Of a stretch of DNA of 17,698 bases, positions 6,927-14,604 are shown piece after piece. Position 1 is the first letter of the stretch. Each line of letters starts with the position of its first letter. Both the position numbers and the translations under genes were made by a program. Source of the stretch: an uncultured Actinomycetes bacterium. GTDB lineage: Bacteria; Actinomycetota; Actinomycetes; Nanopelagicales; Nanopelagicaceae. Where the stretch lies: assembly GCA_903893085.1 (NCBI GenBank), contig CAITKS010000011.1:1-17698 (forward strand), written 5' to 3'. Under the pieces are notes generated by a model. That model saw only the letters and a list, made by a program, of their open reading frames with translations, searched no databases and was not told the origin of the DNA.

Positions 6927-8102
6927 ATGGCTAAGAAACCTGCACTATCACCAGAAGCACGTTCAATAATTAATGCGCGTGTTTCACGCCGCGCAGTTCT
7001 TGCAGGTATCGGTGGCGTTGGCGCTGCTGGTGCGCTCGCAGCTTGTGGCTCAAGTGGCGACTCTGCCGCGTCAGGTGATTTGGTTCGTTGGGGCAACTGG
7101 CCACTGTATTTAGATTTTGATGAAGCTGCTAAAACTTATCCAACACTTGATAAGTTCACTGAATCAACCGGTATTGAAACTAAATACTTTGAAGATTACA
7201 ACGATAACGACGAATTTTTCGGCAAGGTGCAAGCGCAGTTAAAACTCAATGAAGACATTGGTTACGACTTGGTCTGCCCAACAGACTGGATGGCAGCACG
7301 TTGGATTCGTTTGGGTTACGCGCAAAAGTTTGATGCTGCAAACATTCCAAATAAGGTAAACATTCTCGACACCCTTGCATCACCTTCATATGACCCAAAC
7401 CGTGAGCAAACACTCACCTGGCAAGGCATCATGGGTGGTTTCGGTTGGAACACCGAAAAAAACCCAAAGGGAATTCGCACACTTGATGATCTCTTTGCTC
7501 CCGCAAACAAGGGCAAGATTGTTGTCCTTTCAGAACTTCGCGACACAATTGGAATCATCTTGCTAGCGCAGGGTGCTGATCCAGCAACCGTTACTGAAGA
7601 TCAATACATGAACGCAATTGATTTCATGGCGAAGAAGATTTCTGATGGTTGGATTCGCGGCGTCAAGGGCAATGAATATGCTGAAGACCTGACCTCTGGT
7701 GATGCAACAGCAGTCATTGGCTGGTCTGGCGATATGTTTATCTTGGCTACAGAAAATGAAGGCAAGTTTGATTTTGCAATTCCAGAATCAGGCGGAACAA
7801 TTTCTGGTGACAATATGATGATTCCATCAACTGCTACGCCAGAGGCTAAAGCAAGTGCTGAGAAGCTAATTAACTGGTACTACGACCCAGCGATTGCGGC
7901 TGAAGTTGCTGCCTACGTGAACTATGTAACTCCAGTTAAGGGAGCTCAAGCCGAGATGGAAAAAATCGATCCAGATCTAGCGAAGAGTGAATATATATTC
8001 CCAACTGATGCAACGATGAAGAACCTCAGCGTCTTCCGTTCGCTCACACCTACTGAAGAAACAGCTTGGACTGAAGCTTTCCAGAAGGCCGCCGGCAACT
8101 AA
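6927..8102 (+). CDS. potD: Polyamine ABC transporter substrate-binding lipoprotein (PotD-type)
   Basis: This is the extracytoplasmic binding protein of a spermidine/putrescine-type ABC importer, 391 residues. The N-terminus has a twin-arginine-like motif SRRAVLAG (R21-R22), a hydrophobic stretch, and a lipobox LAAC ending at C40, so it is probably exported folded by Tat and anchored to the membrane by lipid. The mature part starts with VRWGNWPLYLDF and has IGYDLVCPTDWM, TWQGIMGGFGWN and IGWSGDMFI, matching the PotD/PotF layout of two lobes with aromatic and acidic residues for amines. The ATG at 6927 has an AAGGAG Shine-Dalgarno. It is the first gene of the potDABC set; potA follows with no intervening base. 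The exact amine bound (putrescine, spermidine, agmatine) cannot be read from the sequence. Confidence 0.92.
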   Translation: MAKKPALSPEARSIINARVSRRAVLAGIGGVGAAGALAACGSSGDSAASGDLVRWGNWPLYLDFDEAAKTYPTLDKFTESTGIETKYFEDYNDNDEFFGKVQAQLKLNEDIGYDLVCPTDWMAARWIRLGYAQKFDAANIPNKVNILDTLASPSYDPNREQTLTWQGIMGGFGWNTEKNPKGIRTLDDLFAPANKGKIVVLSELRDTIGIILLAQGADPATVTEDQYMNAIDFMAKKISDGWIRGVKGNEYAEDLTSGDATAVIGWSGDMFILATENEGKFDFAIPESGGTISGDNMMIPSTATPEAKASAEKLINWYYDPAIAAEVAAYVNYVTPVKGAQAEMEKIDPDLAKSEYIFPTDATMKNLSVFRSLTPTEETAWTEAFQKAAGN

Positions 8103-9251
8103 GTGTCATTTGATGCTAGTTCTGCACGCGGGGATTTAATACTTACAAGAATCACCAAAGAGTATGGTGATTTCAAGGCGGTAGATGATCTATCCCTTAC
8201 GATTCCAAAGGGATCTTTCTTTGCTTTGCTTGGACCATCGGGTTGCGGCAAGACAACGACTTTGCGAATGATCGCAGGACTTGAGGAACCAACCGTTGGA
8301 AGTATTCACCTTGGTGAAACAGATATCACGACAACCAAGCCATACCAGCGTCCGATCAATACAGTTTTCCAGAACTATGCGCTATTTCCGCACCTGACTA
8401 TCTTTGAAAATATTGCCTTCGGCCTTCGCCGTCGCGGCATTAAAGATGTTGATGCAGAAGTAAACAAAGTTCTCAACTTAGTTGAACTTCCTCACCTTGC
8501 AGGACGTAAGCCAACTCAGTTATCTGGTGGTCAACAACAGCGCATCGCACTTGCTCGCGCAATTGTTAACCGTCCGGCGCTGCTGCTTCTCGATGAACCA
8601 CTCGGCGCTTTGGATTTGAAGCTGCGTCGTCAAATGCAGATTGAACTTAAGTGGATTCAAAAGGAAGTTGGTCTGACTTTCGTGCACGTAACTCACGATC
8701 AGGAAGAAGCCATGACAATGGCTGACACCATCGCAGTTATGAACGAAGGAAAGATCGAGCAAATGGGATCACCAGCTGATCTATATGACGATCCTGAGAC
8801 AGCATTTGTGGCCAACTTCCTGGGTCAATCAAATCTAATTAAGGGAACCATTTCTGGAAATGATGGTGATTCATTTATCGCCGATGTGTTCGGACAGAAA
8901 ATCTCGCTTCCTAAGAGTCGCTCACATGCAGTTGATAACTCGATCTATGTTGGTATCCGCCCCGAAAAATTCCGTATCTCATTGTTAGACACCCCCGTAA
9001 ACGGAAATGTGCTAACCGGTGGTCGCATCGAAGATGTTTCTTACATCGGCGTATCAACTCAATACCAAGTCGAAATGCCGTGGGGCCAAGAGTTAATGGT
9101 CTTTGAACAAAATGATGACGGAGTTGCTCCATTTAACAAGGGCGATGCTGTAAACATTTCATGGGCACCGGTATTCACATTTGCTTTACGCGGCGATGAA
9201 GATGTGACCGCTGGATCAGAAGTTAACCCCGAAGTTCTAGACGAAGAGTAA
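8103..9251 (+). CDS. potA: Polyamine ABC transporter ATP-binding protein (PotA-type)
   Basis: The ATPase subunit of the polyamine importer has 382 residues, near E. coli PotA (378). The order of motifs is complete: Walker A GPSGCGKTT (about residues 44-52), Q-loop Q90 in VFQNYALFPH, signature LSGGQQQR (140-147), Walker B LLLLDEP with D164 and E165, D-loop GALD, and switch H198 in VTHDQEEA. The C-terminal region from about 240 contains YVGIRPEKFRI and forms the TOBE regulatory domain typical of CUT1/PotA ATPases. The start is GTG at 8103, immediately after the potD TAA (8100-8102), with AGAAGG at 8083-8088 about 14 nt upstream; translation is presumably coupled to potD. It works at the inner face of the membrane with PotB and PotC. 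Confidence 0.95.
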   Translation: MSFDASSARGDLILTRITKEYGDFKAVDDLSLTIPKGSFFALLGPSGCGKTTTLRMIAGLEEPTVGSIHLGETDITTTKPYQRPINTVFQNYALFPHLTIFENIAFGLRRRGIKDVDAEVNKVLNLVELPHLAGRKPTQLSGGQQQRIALARAIVNRPALLLLDEPLGALDLKLRRQMQIELKWIQKEVGLTFVHVTHDQEEAMTMADTIAVMNEGKIEQMGSPADLYDDPETAFVANFLGQSNLIKGTISGNDGDSFIADVFGQKISLPKSRSHAVDNSIYVGIRPEKFRISLLDTPVNGNVLTGGRIEDVSYIGVSTQYQVEMPWGQELMVFEQNDDGVAPFNKGDAVNISWAPVFTFALRGDEDVTAGSEVNPEVLDEE

Positions 9252-9263
9252 GTTAAAACTTTG

Positions 9264-10112
9264 ATGGGAAAGATTCGCACCCCTTACCTGCTTCTGTTGC
9301 CAGGTTTTGGTTTCCTATTTGTGTTCTTTATTTTGCCAATCTTAAATCTGGCGCAGACTTCGACTCAGACTGCGGTCGGTGGGGGAGACACTGGTCAATA
9401 CGAGCAGACCTTCCGCTTTCAAAACTACGTCGATGCCTTTATTGAAAATAAGGAACAGTTTGGTCGCTCATTCATTTATGCGCTGATCGCAACCCTATTG
9501 GCGCTGGCAATTTCGTATCCATTGGCTTATGCAATCGCCTTTAAATCAGGTAAGTATAAAAACTTCTTTCTTGTCTTGGTCGTAGCGCCATTTTTTACTT
9601 CATTCTTACTTCGTACTGTTGCATGGAAACAAATTCTTGGAGAAGAAGGTTTCGTTGTCCCGACTCTGCGCAGCATTGGAATAATTAGCGATAGCACCAC
9701 GCTGACCTCTACCTCTTTTGCTGTCGTCATGGGCATGACATATAACTTCTTGCCATTTATGACCTTGCCGCTATTTGCATCCATCGATCGCATTGATCCG
9801 CGCACCCTTGAAGCATCAGGTGATCTCTACGCCAATGGCTTTACAACTTTTCGCAGGGTGACACTCCCACTTTCCATGCCTGGCGTTGTTGCAGGCACAC
9901 TGCTCACTTTTATTCCGGCAGCTGGAGACTATGTAAATGCCGCAATTTTGGGTAGCCCAAATACCAAGATGATCGGCAACGTAATCGAATCTCGTTACTT
10001 TAAAATTGTTGATTACCCAACTGCAGCAGCCCTTTCATTCACGCTGATGGCCGCGATTTTGATTCTAGTTACCGTTTATATCCGTAAAGCCGGAACGGAG
10101 GAGTTGGTATGA
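9264..10112 (+). CDS. potB: Polyamine ABC transporter permease (PotB-type)
   Basis: An integral-membrane subunit of the importer, 282 residues, with about six membrane segments (the first at about residues 8-30). The binding-protein-dependent transport inner-membrane domain is marked by the EAA loop at about 183-205 (LEASGDLYANGFTTFRRV followed by TLPLSMPG), which docks on PotA. I placed the start at ATG 9264; a TTG directly before it at 9261 is an equally open frame and adds a single residue. No clear Shine-Dalgarno is present; the gene begins 12 bp after the potA stop, so coupling is likely. It ends overlapping potC (ATGA, 10109-10112). Confidence 0.93.
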   Translation: MGKIRTPYLLLLPGFGFLFVFFILPILNLAQTSTQTAVGGGDTGQYEQTFRFQNYVDAFIENKEQFGRSFIYALIATLLALAISYPLAYAIAFKSGKYKNFFLVLVVAPFFTSFLLRTVAWKQILGEEGFVVPTLRSIGIISDSTTLTSTSFAVVMGMTYNFLPFMTLPLFASIDRIDPRTLEASGDLYANGFTTFRRVTLPLSMPGVVAGTLLTFIPAAGDYVNAAILGSPNTKMIGNVIESRYFKIVDYPTAAALSFTLMAAILILVTVYIRKAGTEELV

Positions 10113-10945
10113 GCAAGAAGATTGCCGATGCAACAATCCCAACAATTCCACTGGCTGCCAAATTCCAACGATGGCTTGGTCGTAATGTAATTCGTGTTTA
10201 TATGCTTGTGGCATTCACTTACCTATTTATTCCAGTGGCCTACACATTTGCATTTTCATTTAATGATTCCGGCAAGAGCAACTTAATCTGGAAGGGCTTC
10301 ACTTTAGATAATTGGAAGAACCCATGTGGCGCTCCTGAGGTCTGCAACGCTCTTGCGAACTCGATAAAAATCGGACTTCTTGCAACGATATTCTCGACAA
10401 TATTGGGAACAATGATTGCTTTTGCAATCGGTCGCCATAAATTTAAGGGACGCTCTACTTCAAACCTGCTTATATTCTTGCCGATGGCTACGCCAGAAAT
10501 TGTGCTTGGCGCATCCCTTCTTTCACTATTCCTCGTCTTTAAAATCAACCCAGGTTTCTGGCCGACAGTTATTGCCCATGTGATGTTCTGTATTTCCTTC
10601 GTTGTTGTAACCGTAAAGGCGCGTATTGCCAGCCTTGATCCGCGGTTGGAACAAGCAGCGATGGATCTATATGCAAATGAATTTCAAACTTTCCGAAGAG
10701 TTACTCTGCCCCTAGTTGCGCCCGGAATTGCAGGCGCTGCACTTTTGGCTTTTAGCCTTTCCTTCGATGATTTTATTATTACCAATTTCAATTCTGGAAC
10801 AGTTATTACTTTTCCTAAATTTGTATATACAGCGGCCGCTCGAGGGATTCCCGCACAGGCAAATGTAATTGGTTCTGGCATGTTTTTCTTAGCCCTTGCA
10901 ATAGTTATAGCGGGGCAGTTCATTAATCGCCGTAAAGCGCGCTAA
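10109..10945 (+). CDS. potC: Polyamine ABC transporter permease (PotC-type)
   Basis: The second membrane subunit of the importer has 278 residues and about six membrane helices, starting at about residue 28. The EAA loop is at about 181-202 (EQAAMDLYANEFQTFRRV, then TLPLVAPG) and the following LSFDDFIITNF segment is characteristic of PotC/PotI. The ATG at 10109 overlaps the potB stop and has a strong GGAGGAG Shine-Dalgarno at 10097-10103. It is the last gene of the transporter; a 59-bp gap with two palindromic elements separates it from the flavin oxidase gene, which may be in the same transcript or separately controlled. Confidence 0.93.
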   Translation: MSKKIADATIPTIPLAAKFQRWLGRNVIRVYMLVAFTYLFIPVAYTFAFSFNDSGKSNLIWKGFTLDNWKNPCGAPEVCNALANSIKIGLLATIFSTILGTMIAFAIGRHKFKGRSTSNLLIFLPMATPEIVLGASLLSLFLVFKINPGFWPTVIAHVMFCISFVVVTVKARIASLDPRLEQAAMDLYANEFQTFRRVTLPLVAPGIAGAALLAFSLSFDDFIITNFNSGTVITFPKFVYTAAARGIPAQANVIGSGMFFLALAIVIAGQFINRRKAR

Positions 10946-10956
10946 TATAACCTTCA

Positions 10957-10968
10957 ACTACTAGTAGT
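10957..10968. promoter_or_regulatory. 12-bp perfect palindrome ACTACTAGTAGT between potC and the oxidase gene
   Basis: The sequence equals its own reverse complement and is located 12 bp after the potC stop and 7 bp before the Shine-Dalgarno of the next gene. It could be a protein-binding site or a small hairpin; it is unrelated in sequence to the TTCCGGAA elements. Function is unknown. Confidence 0.35.
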
Positions 10969-10975
10969 AATTGCA

Positions 10976-11010
10976 GAGGTGATTTCCGGGTTCTTCCGGA
11001 AAACGTGATG
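10976..11010 (+). promoter_or_regulatory. Shine-Dalgarno separated from the start codon by a hairpin
   Basis: GAGGTGA (10976-10982) is a seven-base perfect match to the anti-Shine-Dalgarno complement, yet no start codon lies at normal distance. An inverted repeat TTTCCGG-GTTCTT-CCGGAAA (10983-11002) fills the space exactly, and beyond it come GTG (11005) and ATG (11008). With the hairpin folded, the Shine-Dalgarno would be 5 nt from the ATG. The right half also contains the palindrome TTCCGGAA (10994-11001) shared with the potD leader, so a DNA-operator role is a rival explanation. Confidence 0.55.
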
Positions 11011-12420
11011 GCGACCATCGACCCATCGATTCTTAAACATTTATCGCATATGCAACCGCAGCTTTATTGGTTGGATGAAGACCCACTTGAACCGCAGCCG
11101 CACCCAACACTTGTGGGTGATGTGACCGCCGACTTATGCATTGTTGGAGCCGGTTACACAGGTTTGTGGACAGCGCTGTTAGCCAAGGAAGCCAATCCAG
11201 ATCGTGAAGTTGTCGTCATTGAACAACGCGAAACCGGAGCAGGGGCATCTGGTCGCAATGGTGGTTTTTGCAGCTACTCACTTACTCATGGATTCATGAA
11301 TGGTTACAGCCGATTTAAAGATGAAATGGCGGTTATCGAAAAGCTTGGTCGTGAGAATTTAGATGCAATTGAAGCCACGATTTCAAAGTACAAAATTGAA
11401 TGTGATTTTGAATGGAATGGTGAGCTTCGTGTGGCAGTCGAAGATTGGCAGATGACTGGACTAATAGAAGAAGCCGAGCTGCGAAATTCTTTCGGCGATA
11501 ATGTAGAACTTTTGACTCAGAAACAAATCCAAGCCCGAATCAAATCTCCAATTTACAAAGGCGCCCTCTGGGATCCAGATGGCACCGCACTCGTTGACCC
11601 GGCGCGCTTGGTTTGGGGTTTAGAACGTGCCTGCATCAGTCTTGGCGTAAAAATATTTGAGAATTCTCATGTAGATCGCTTGGAACAAACCAAAAATGGC
11701 ATGATCGTTTACTCACCTTACGGAAGTGTTTATGCAGCAAAAGTTGCGCTGGCTACCAATGTTTTCAAATCTTTAATCAAACGTGCGCATAAATATGTAA
11801 TACCTGTTTATGACTTTCAGTTAGTCACTGAACCGCTAACTGCAGAGCAGCTCCAATCAATTGGCTGGAGTGAGCGTGAAGGATTATCTGATGCTGGCAA
11901 TCAATTTCATTATTATCGCCTCACAAAAGATAATGAAATTCTCTGGGGTGGTTATGACGCAATTTATAACTTCCGCGGAAAAGTTCGTCAGGAATACGAA
12001 TCAGATGCAGAGACATATGCGCATTTGGCTGAAGCTTTCTTAGAAACTTTCCCGCAATTAAAGGGAATTAAGTTCACACACGGTTGGGGCGGGGCTATCG
12101 ACACTTGTTCGCGCTTCTCACCATTCTGGGGTACTGCGTATAAAGGTCGGGTTGCATACGTACTTGGGTACACCGGGCTCGGCGTCGGCTCCACTCGTTT
12201 TGGCGCACAAGTCATGTTGGATTTACTCGATGGTGTTGAAAATGAACGAACCAAACTTCGCATGGTGCGCAAGAAGCCGATGCCGTTTCCTCCTGAGCCA
12301 TTTAGATTCTTTTTCATTCGTCTAACACAATGGTCTATAAATCAAGCAGATAAGAACGGCGGCAAGCGCAATCTTTGGCTCAAACTCCTAGATTCGCTCG
12401 GGCTTGGTTTCGATTCTTAA
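11005..12420 (+). CDS. FAD-dependent amine oxidoreductase, PuuB-like (gamma-glutamylputrescine oxidase type)
   Basis: This is a flavoprotein of the D-amino-acid-oxidase-like (DAO) family, 471 residues from GTG 11005 or 470 from ATG 11008. The dinucleotide-binding site is CIVGAGYTGLWTA (about residues 44-56), with the acidic residue E in VVVIEQ ending the second strand and the family hallmark GASGRNGGF at about 79-87. The C-terminal FAD-contacting part has HGWGGAIDTCSRFSPFWG and GYTGLGVGSTRFGAQ. The layout fits PuuB, which oxidises gamma-glutamylputrescine with release of ammonia and peroxide. No glutamate-putrescine ligase (PuuA) is in the window, so direct oxidation of putrescine or another amine is possible; the specific substrate is inferred from neighbours only. 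Other DAO members such as glycine or sarcosine oxidases are less likely here. It is followed after 23 bp by the ureohydrolase gene. Confidence 0.83.
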   Translation: MMATIDPSILKHLSHMQPQLYWLDEDPLEPQPHPTLVGDVTADLCIVGAGYTGLWTALLAKEANPDREVVVIEQRETGAGASGRNGGFCSYSLTHGFMNGYSRFKDEMAVIEKLGRENLDAIEATISKYKIECDFEWNGELRVAVEDWQMTGLIEEAELRNSFGDNVELLTQKQIQARIKSPIYKGALWDPDGTALVDPARLVWGLERACISLGVKIFENSHVDRLEQTKNGMIVYSPYGSVYAAKVALATNVFKSLIKRAHKYVIPVYDFQLVTEPLTAEQLQSIGWSEREGLSDAGNQFHYYRLTKDNEILWGGYDAIYNFRGKVRQEYESDAETYAHLAEAFLETFPQLKGIKFTHGWGGAIDTCSRFSPFWGTAYKGRVAYVLGYTGLGVGSTRFGAQVMLDLLDGVENERTKLRMVRKKPMPFPPEPFRFFFIRLTQWSINQADKNGGKRNLWLKLLDSLGLGFDS

Positions 12421-12431
12421 AGATTTGCGCC

Positions 12432-12437
12432 TATCCT
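12432..12437 (+). promoter_or_regulatory. -10-like hexamer 6 nt before the ureohydrolase start
   Basis: TATCCT fits TANNNT and is 6 nt from the ATG at 12444, the geometry of a leaderless transcript. There is no Shine-Dalgarno before this ATG. I do not see a good -35 element, so the promoter may be weak or absent. Confidence 0.3.
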
Positions 12438-12443
12438 TAAGCA

Positions 12444-13442
12444 ATGGTTAACCACGGCAATATGTACGGGCCAAGTTTTACCTTTCTTGGAATCCCGCAA
12501 TGCGATCTTGATGATCCAAAGTCTTTTGCCGATGCAGATGTAATTATTGTTGGCGCACCAATCGATTCAGGTACTTCACATCGCTCAGGTGCCAAATTTG
12601 GGCCGCAGGCAATTCGCGGTGGAGATTACTTGCCGCATGATGCACAGCGTCCACATTTAGCCCTACGTATTGACGCTCTTCAATCACTAAAAGTTTACGA
12701 TGCCGGCGATTTAATGATGCCACCAGGAGATCTCGTTAAGTCTTTAAAGGTTTTAGAAGATGCAACTGAGAAGATTTCACGCGCTGGCAAAATTCCAGTA
12801 ATTCTTGGTGGTGATCACTCGATCGCATCTGCAGATGTTGCAGGTATTGCAAAGCACCGCGGACTCGGCAAAGTATCAATGATTCATTTTGATGCGCACG
12901 CCGATACAGGTGAAGATCAATTTGGTGCACTTATCGGGCACGGAACCCCAATGCGGCGCTTAATCGAAAGTGGTTCCGTTCGTGGAGATCGCTTCTTGCA
13001 ACTTGGTCTGCGTGGATATTGGCCGGATAACAAAACCCTTGATTGGATGCGCGATCAAGGAATGCGTTCCTATGAAATGACAGAAATTCACCACCGTGGA
13101 CTAAACACCGTACTGGACGAATCTTTTGCAACGCTAACTGATGGGTGCGATGGCGTCTTTCTTTCTGTCGATATTGATGTTGTTGATCCAGGCATGGCTC
13201 CCGGAACCGGAACGCCAGAACCTGGCGGCATGACAAGTCGCGAACTCCTTGAAGCGGTACGTCGTATTTGTCTCGAACTTCCTGTTGTCGGCATTGATGT
13301 GGTTGAGGTCGCGCCACCATTTGATTCAGCCGACATCACAGCAATCTTGGCAAATCGCGTGGTACTTGAAGCGCTCTCTGCGATTGCTAAACGCCGCAGC
13401 GGAACCCCATATTCACCAACTCAAAATCTGCTCGATCGATAA
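12444..13442 (+). CDS. speB: Ureohydrolase, probable agmatinase
   Basis: A member of the arginase/agmatinase family, 332 residues. All six residues that hold the dinuclear manganese centre are present: H125 in GGDHS, D150, H152 and D154 in FDAHAD, and D243 and D245 in SVDIDVVDP. The glycine-rich GAPIDSGTSHRSGAKFGP segment (37-54), GHGTPMRR (165-172) and VVEVAPPFD (286-294) resemble agmatinases more than arginases. The expected reaction is agmatine to putrescine plus urea, feeding the oxidase encoded just upstream. Guanidinobutyrase or guanidinopropionase activity is a real alternative that the sequence alone cannot exclude. ATG 12444 is the first start; another in-frame ATG is at 12462. There is no Shine-Dalgarno, but TATCCT lies 6 nt upstream. 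It ends 16 bp before dxr. Confidence 0.86.
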   Translation: MVNHGNMYGPSFTFLGIPQCDLDDPKSFADADVIIVGAPIDSGTSHRSGAKFGPQAIRGGDYLPHDAQRPHLALRIDALQSLKVYDAGDLMMPPGDLVKSLKVLEDATEKISRAGKIPVILGGDHSIASADVAGIAKHRGLGKVSMIHFDAHADTGEDQFGALIGHGTPMRRLIESGSVRGDRFLQLGLRGYWPDNKTLDWMRDQGMRSYEMTEIHHRGLNTVLDESFATLTDGCDGVFLSVDIDVVDPGMAPGTGTPEPGGMTSRELLEAVRRICLELPVVGIDVVEVAPPFDSADITAILANRVVLEALSAIAKRRSGTPYSPTQNLLDR

Positions 13443-13446
13443 TTAC

Positions 13447-13452
13447 TAGGTT
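13447..13452 (+). promoter_or_regulatory. -10-like hexamer 6 nt before dxr
   Basis: TAGGTT fits TANNNT and is 6 nt before the ATG at 13459. The same bases hold a short AGG that might act as a poor Shine-Dalgarno. No convincing -35 is seen. It is listed because it repeats the spacing found before several other genes here. Confidence 0.28.
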
Positions 13453-13458
13453 ATACAA

Positions 13459-14604
13459 ATGAAGGATTTAGTAATACTTGGTTCAACTGGATCTATCGGA
13501 GTTCAAGCTCTGGAAATTGTTGAAGCAAATCCCGCTGCATTCCGAGTGGTTGCAATTACGGCGGCAGGAACCAATCCACAAGCGTTAATTGAGCAGGCAA
13601 AGAAATTTAAAGTATCTGTTATTGGCGTAGCCATAAATGCTGATTTAATCCGCGCCGCACTTCCAGATGCGACAGTGATTGATGGGCCGGATGCATCAAC
13701 TGAAATCGCTGCAATAACTTGCGACGTTGTACTTAATGCAATCACTGGATCTATCGGTCTTGGTCCAACTTTGGCTGCGCTAAAGGTCGGAAATCGCGTC
13801 GCACTGGCCAATAAAGAATCACTCGTGGCAGGCGGTGATTTAGTTATGTCAATCGCTAAGGCTGATCAATTACTTCCAGTTGATTCCGAACATTCGGCGT
13901 TGTGGCAATGTCTTATGGGCGAGAAGAAGAGTGAAGTTGCCAAGTTGATTTTAACTGCCAGCGGTGGACCATTTCGTGAGCGCTCTGATCTAAGTGACAT
14001 CACGGTTGCAGAAGCGCTCAATCACCCAACTTGGACCATGGGTCCGGTTGTAACAATTAATTCGGCAACTTTGATAAATAAAGGTTTAGAAATAATTGAG
14101 GCGCACTATTTATTTGACATGCCATATTCACAAATAGATGCAGTGATACATCCGCAATCAGTGATTCATTCGATGGTGCAATATGTTGATGGCTCAACAA
14201 TTGCCCAGGCTTCTCCTCCAAATATGAAAGGGCCAATCTCTCTGGCAATAAACTTTCCAGATCGTGTTAAAGGTGCAACTGCTGCAATAGATTGGTCGAC
14301 TTCACATTCCTGGTCTTTCTCACCGATCGATAACACACGTTTTCCCGCAATTGATCTGGCTCGTCGCTGCGGAACATTAGGTGGGGGATTACCCGCCATT
14401 TTTAACGCAGCTAACGAAGTTTGCGTTGCCGCCTTTATCTCAGAAAAAATTGGATTTACCTCTATTATCGAAACTGTGGAAGAAGTTGTTCAATCTTTAG
14501 GCGCTAAATCAGCAGGTGCTTTGCGCGATCTGGCAGATGTCAGTGCAATCGAGAATGATGCACGCAAGATCGCCCACGAACTTATCTCGAAAGTAGCCCG
14601 CTAA
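13459..14604 (+). CDS. dxr: 1-deoxy-D-xylulose 5-phosphate reductoisomerase
   Basis: Dxr converts DXP to 2-C-methyl-D-erythritol 4-phosphate with NADPH, the committed step of the MEP isoprenoid pathway and the target of fosmidomycin. The 381 residues match the family. The NADPH-binding ILGSTGSIGVQALEIV (about 6-21) opens the protein; ALANKESLV is at about 115-122; metal ligands are D142 and E144 in PVDSEHSALWQ and the glutamate at about 214 in LEIIEAHYLF; the flexible loop HPTWTMG (189-195) covers the active site. The start ATG 13459 begins the conserved sequence directly. Its TAA overlaps the rseP ATG by one base (TAATG), so the two are translationally coupled. Confidence 0.96.
   Translation: MKDLVILGSTGSIGVQALEIVEANPAAFRVVAITAAGTNPQALIEQAKKFKVSVIGVAINADLIRAALPDATVIDGPDASTEIAAITCDVVLNAITGSIGLGPTLAALKVGNRVALANKESLVAGGDLVMSIAKADQLLPVDSEHSALWQCLMGEKKSEVAKLILTASGGPFRERSDLSDITVAEALNHPTWTMGPVVTINSATLINKGLEIIEAHYLFDMPYSQIDAVIHPQSVIHSMVQYVDGSTIAQASPPNMKGPISLAINFPDRVKGATAAIDWSTSHSWSFSPIDNTRFPAIDLARRCGTLGGGLPAIFNAANEVCVAAFISEKIGFTSIIETVEEVVQSLGAKSAGALRDLADVSAIENDARKIAHELISKVAR

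Noticed and set aside
12931..13320. 129-codon minus-strand frame inside the ureohydrolase gene
   Set aside because: It is rich in His, Gln and Arg with no family resemblance, and the + strand frame has all six metal ligands of the ureohydrolase family.
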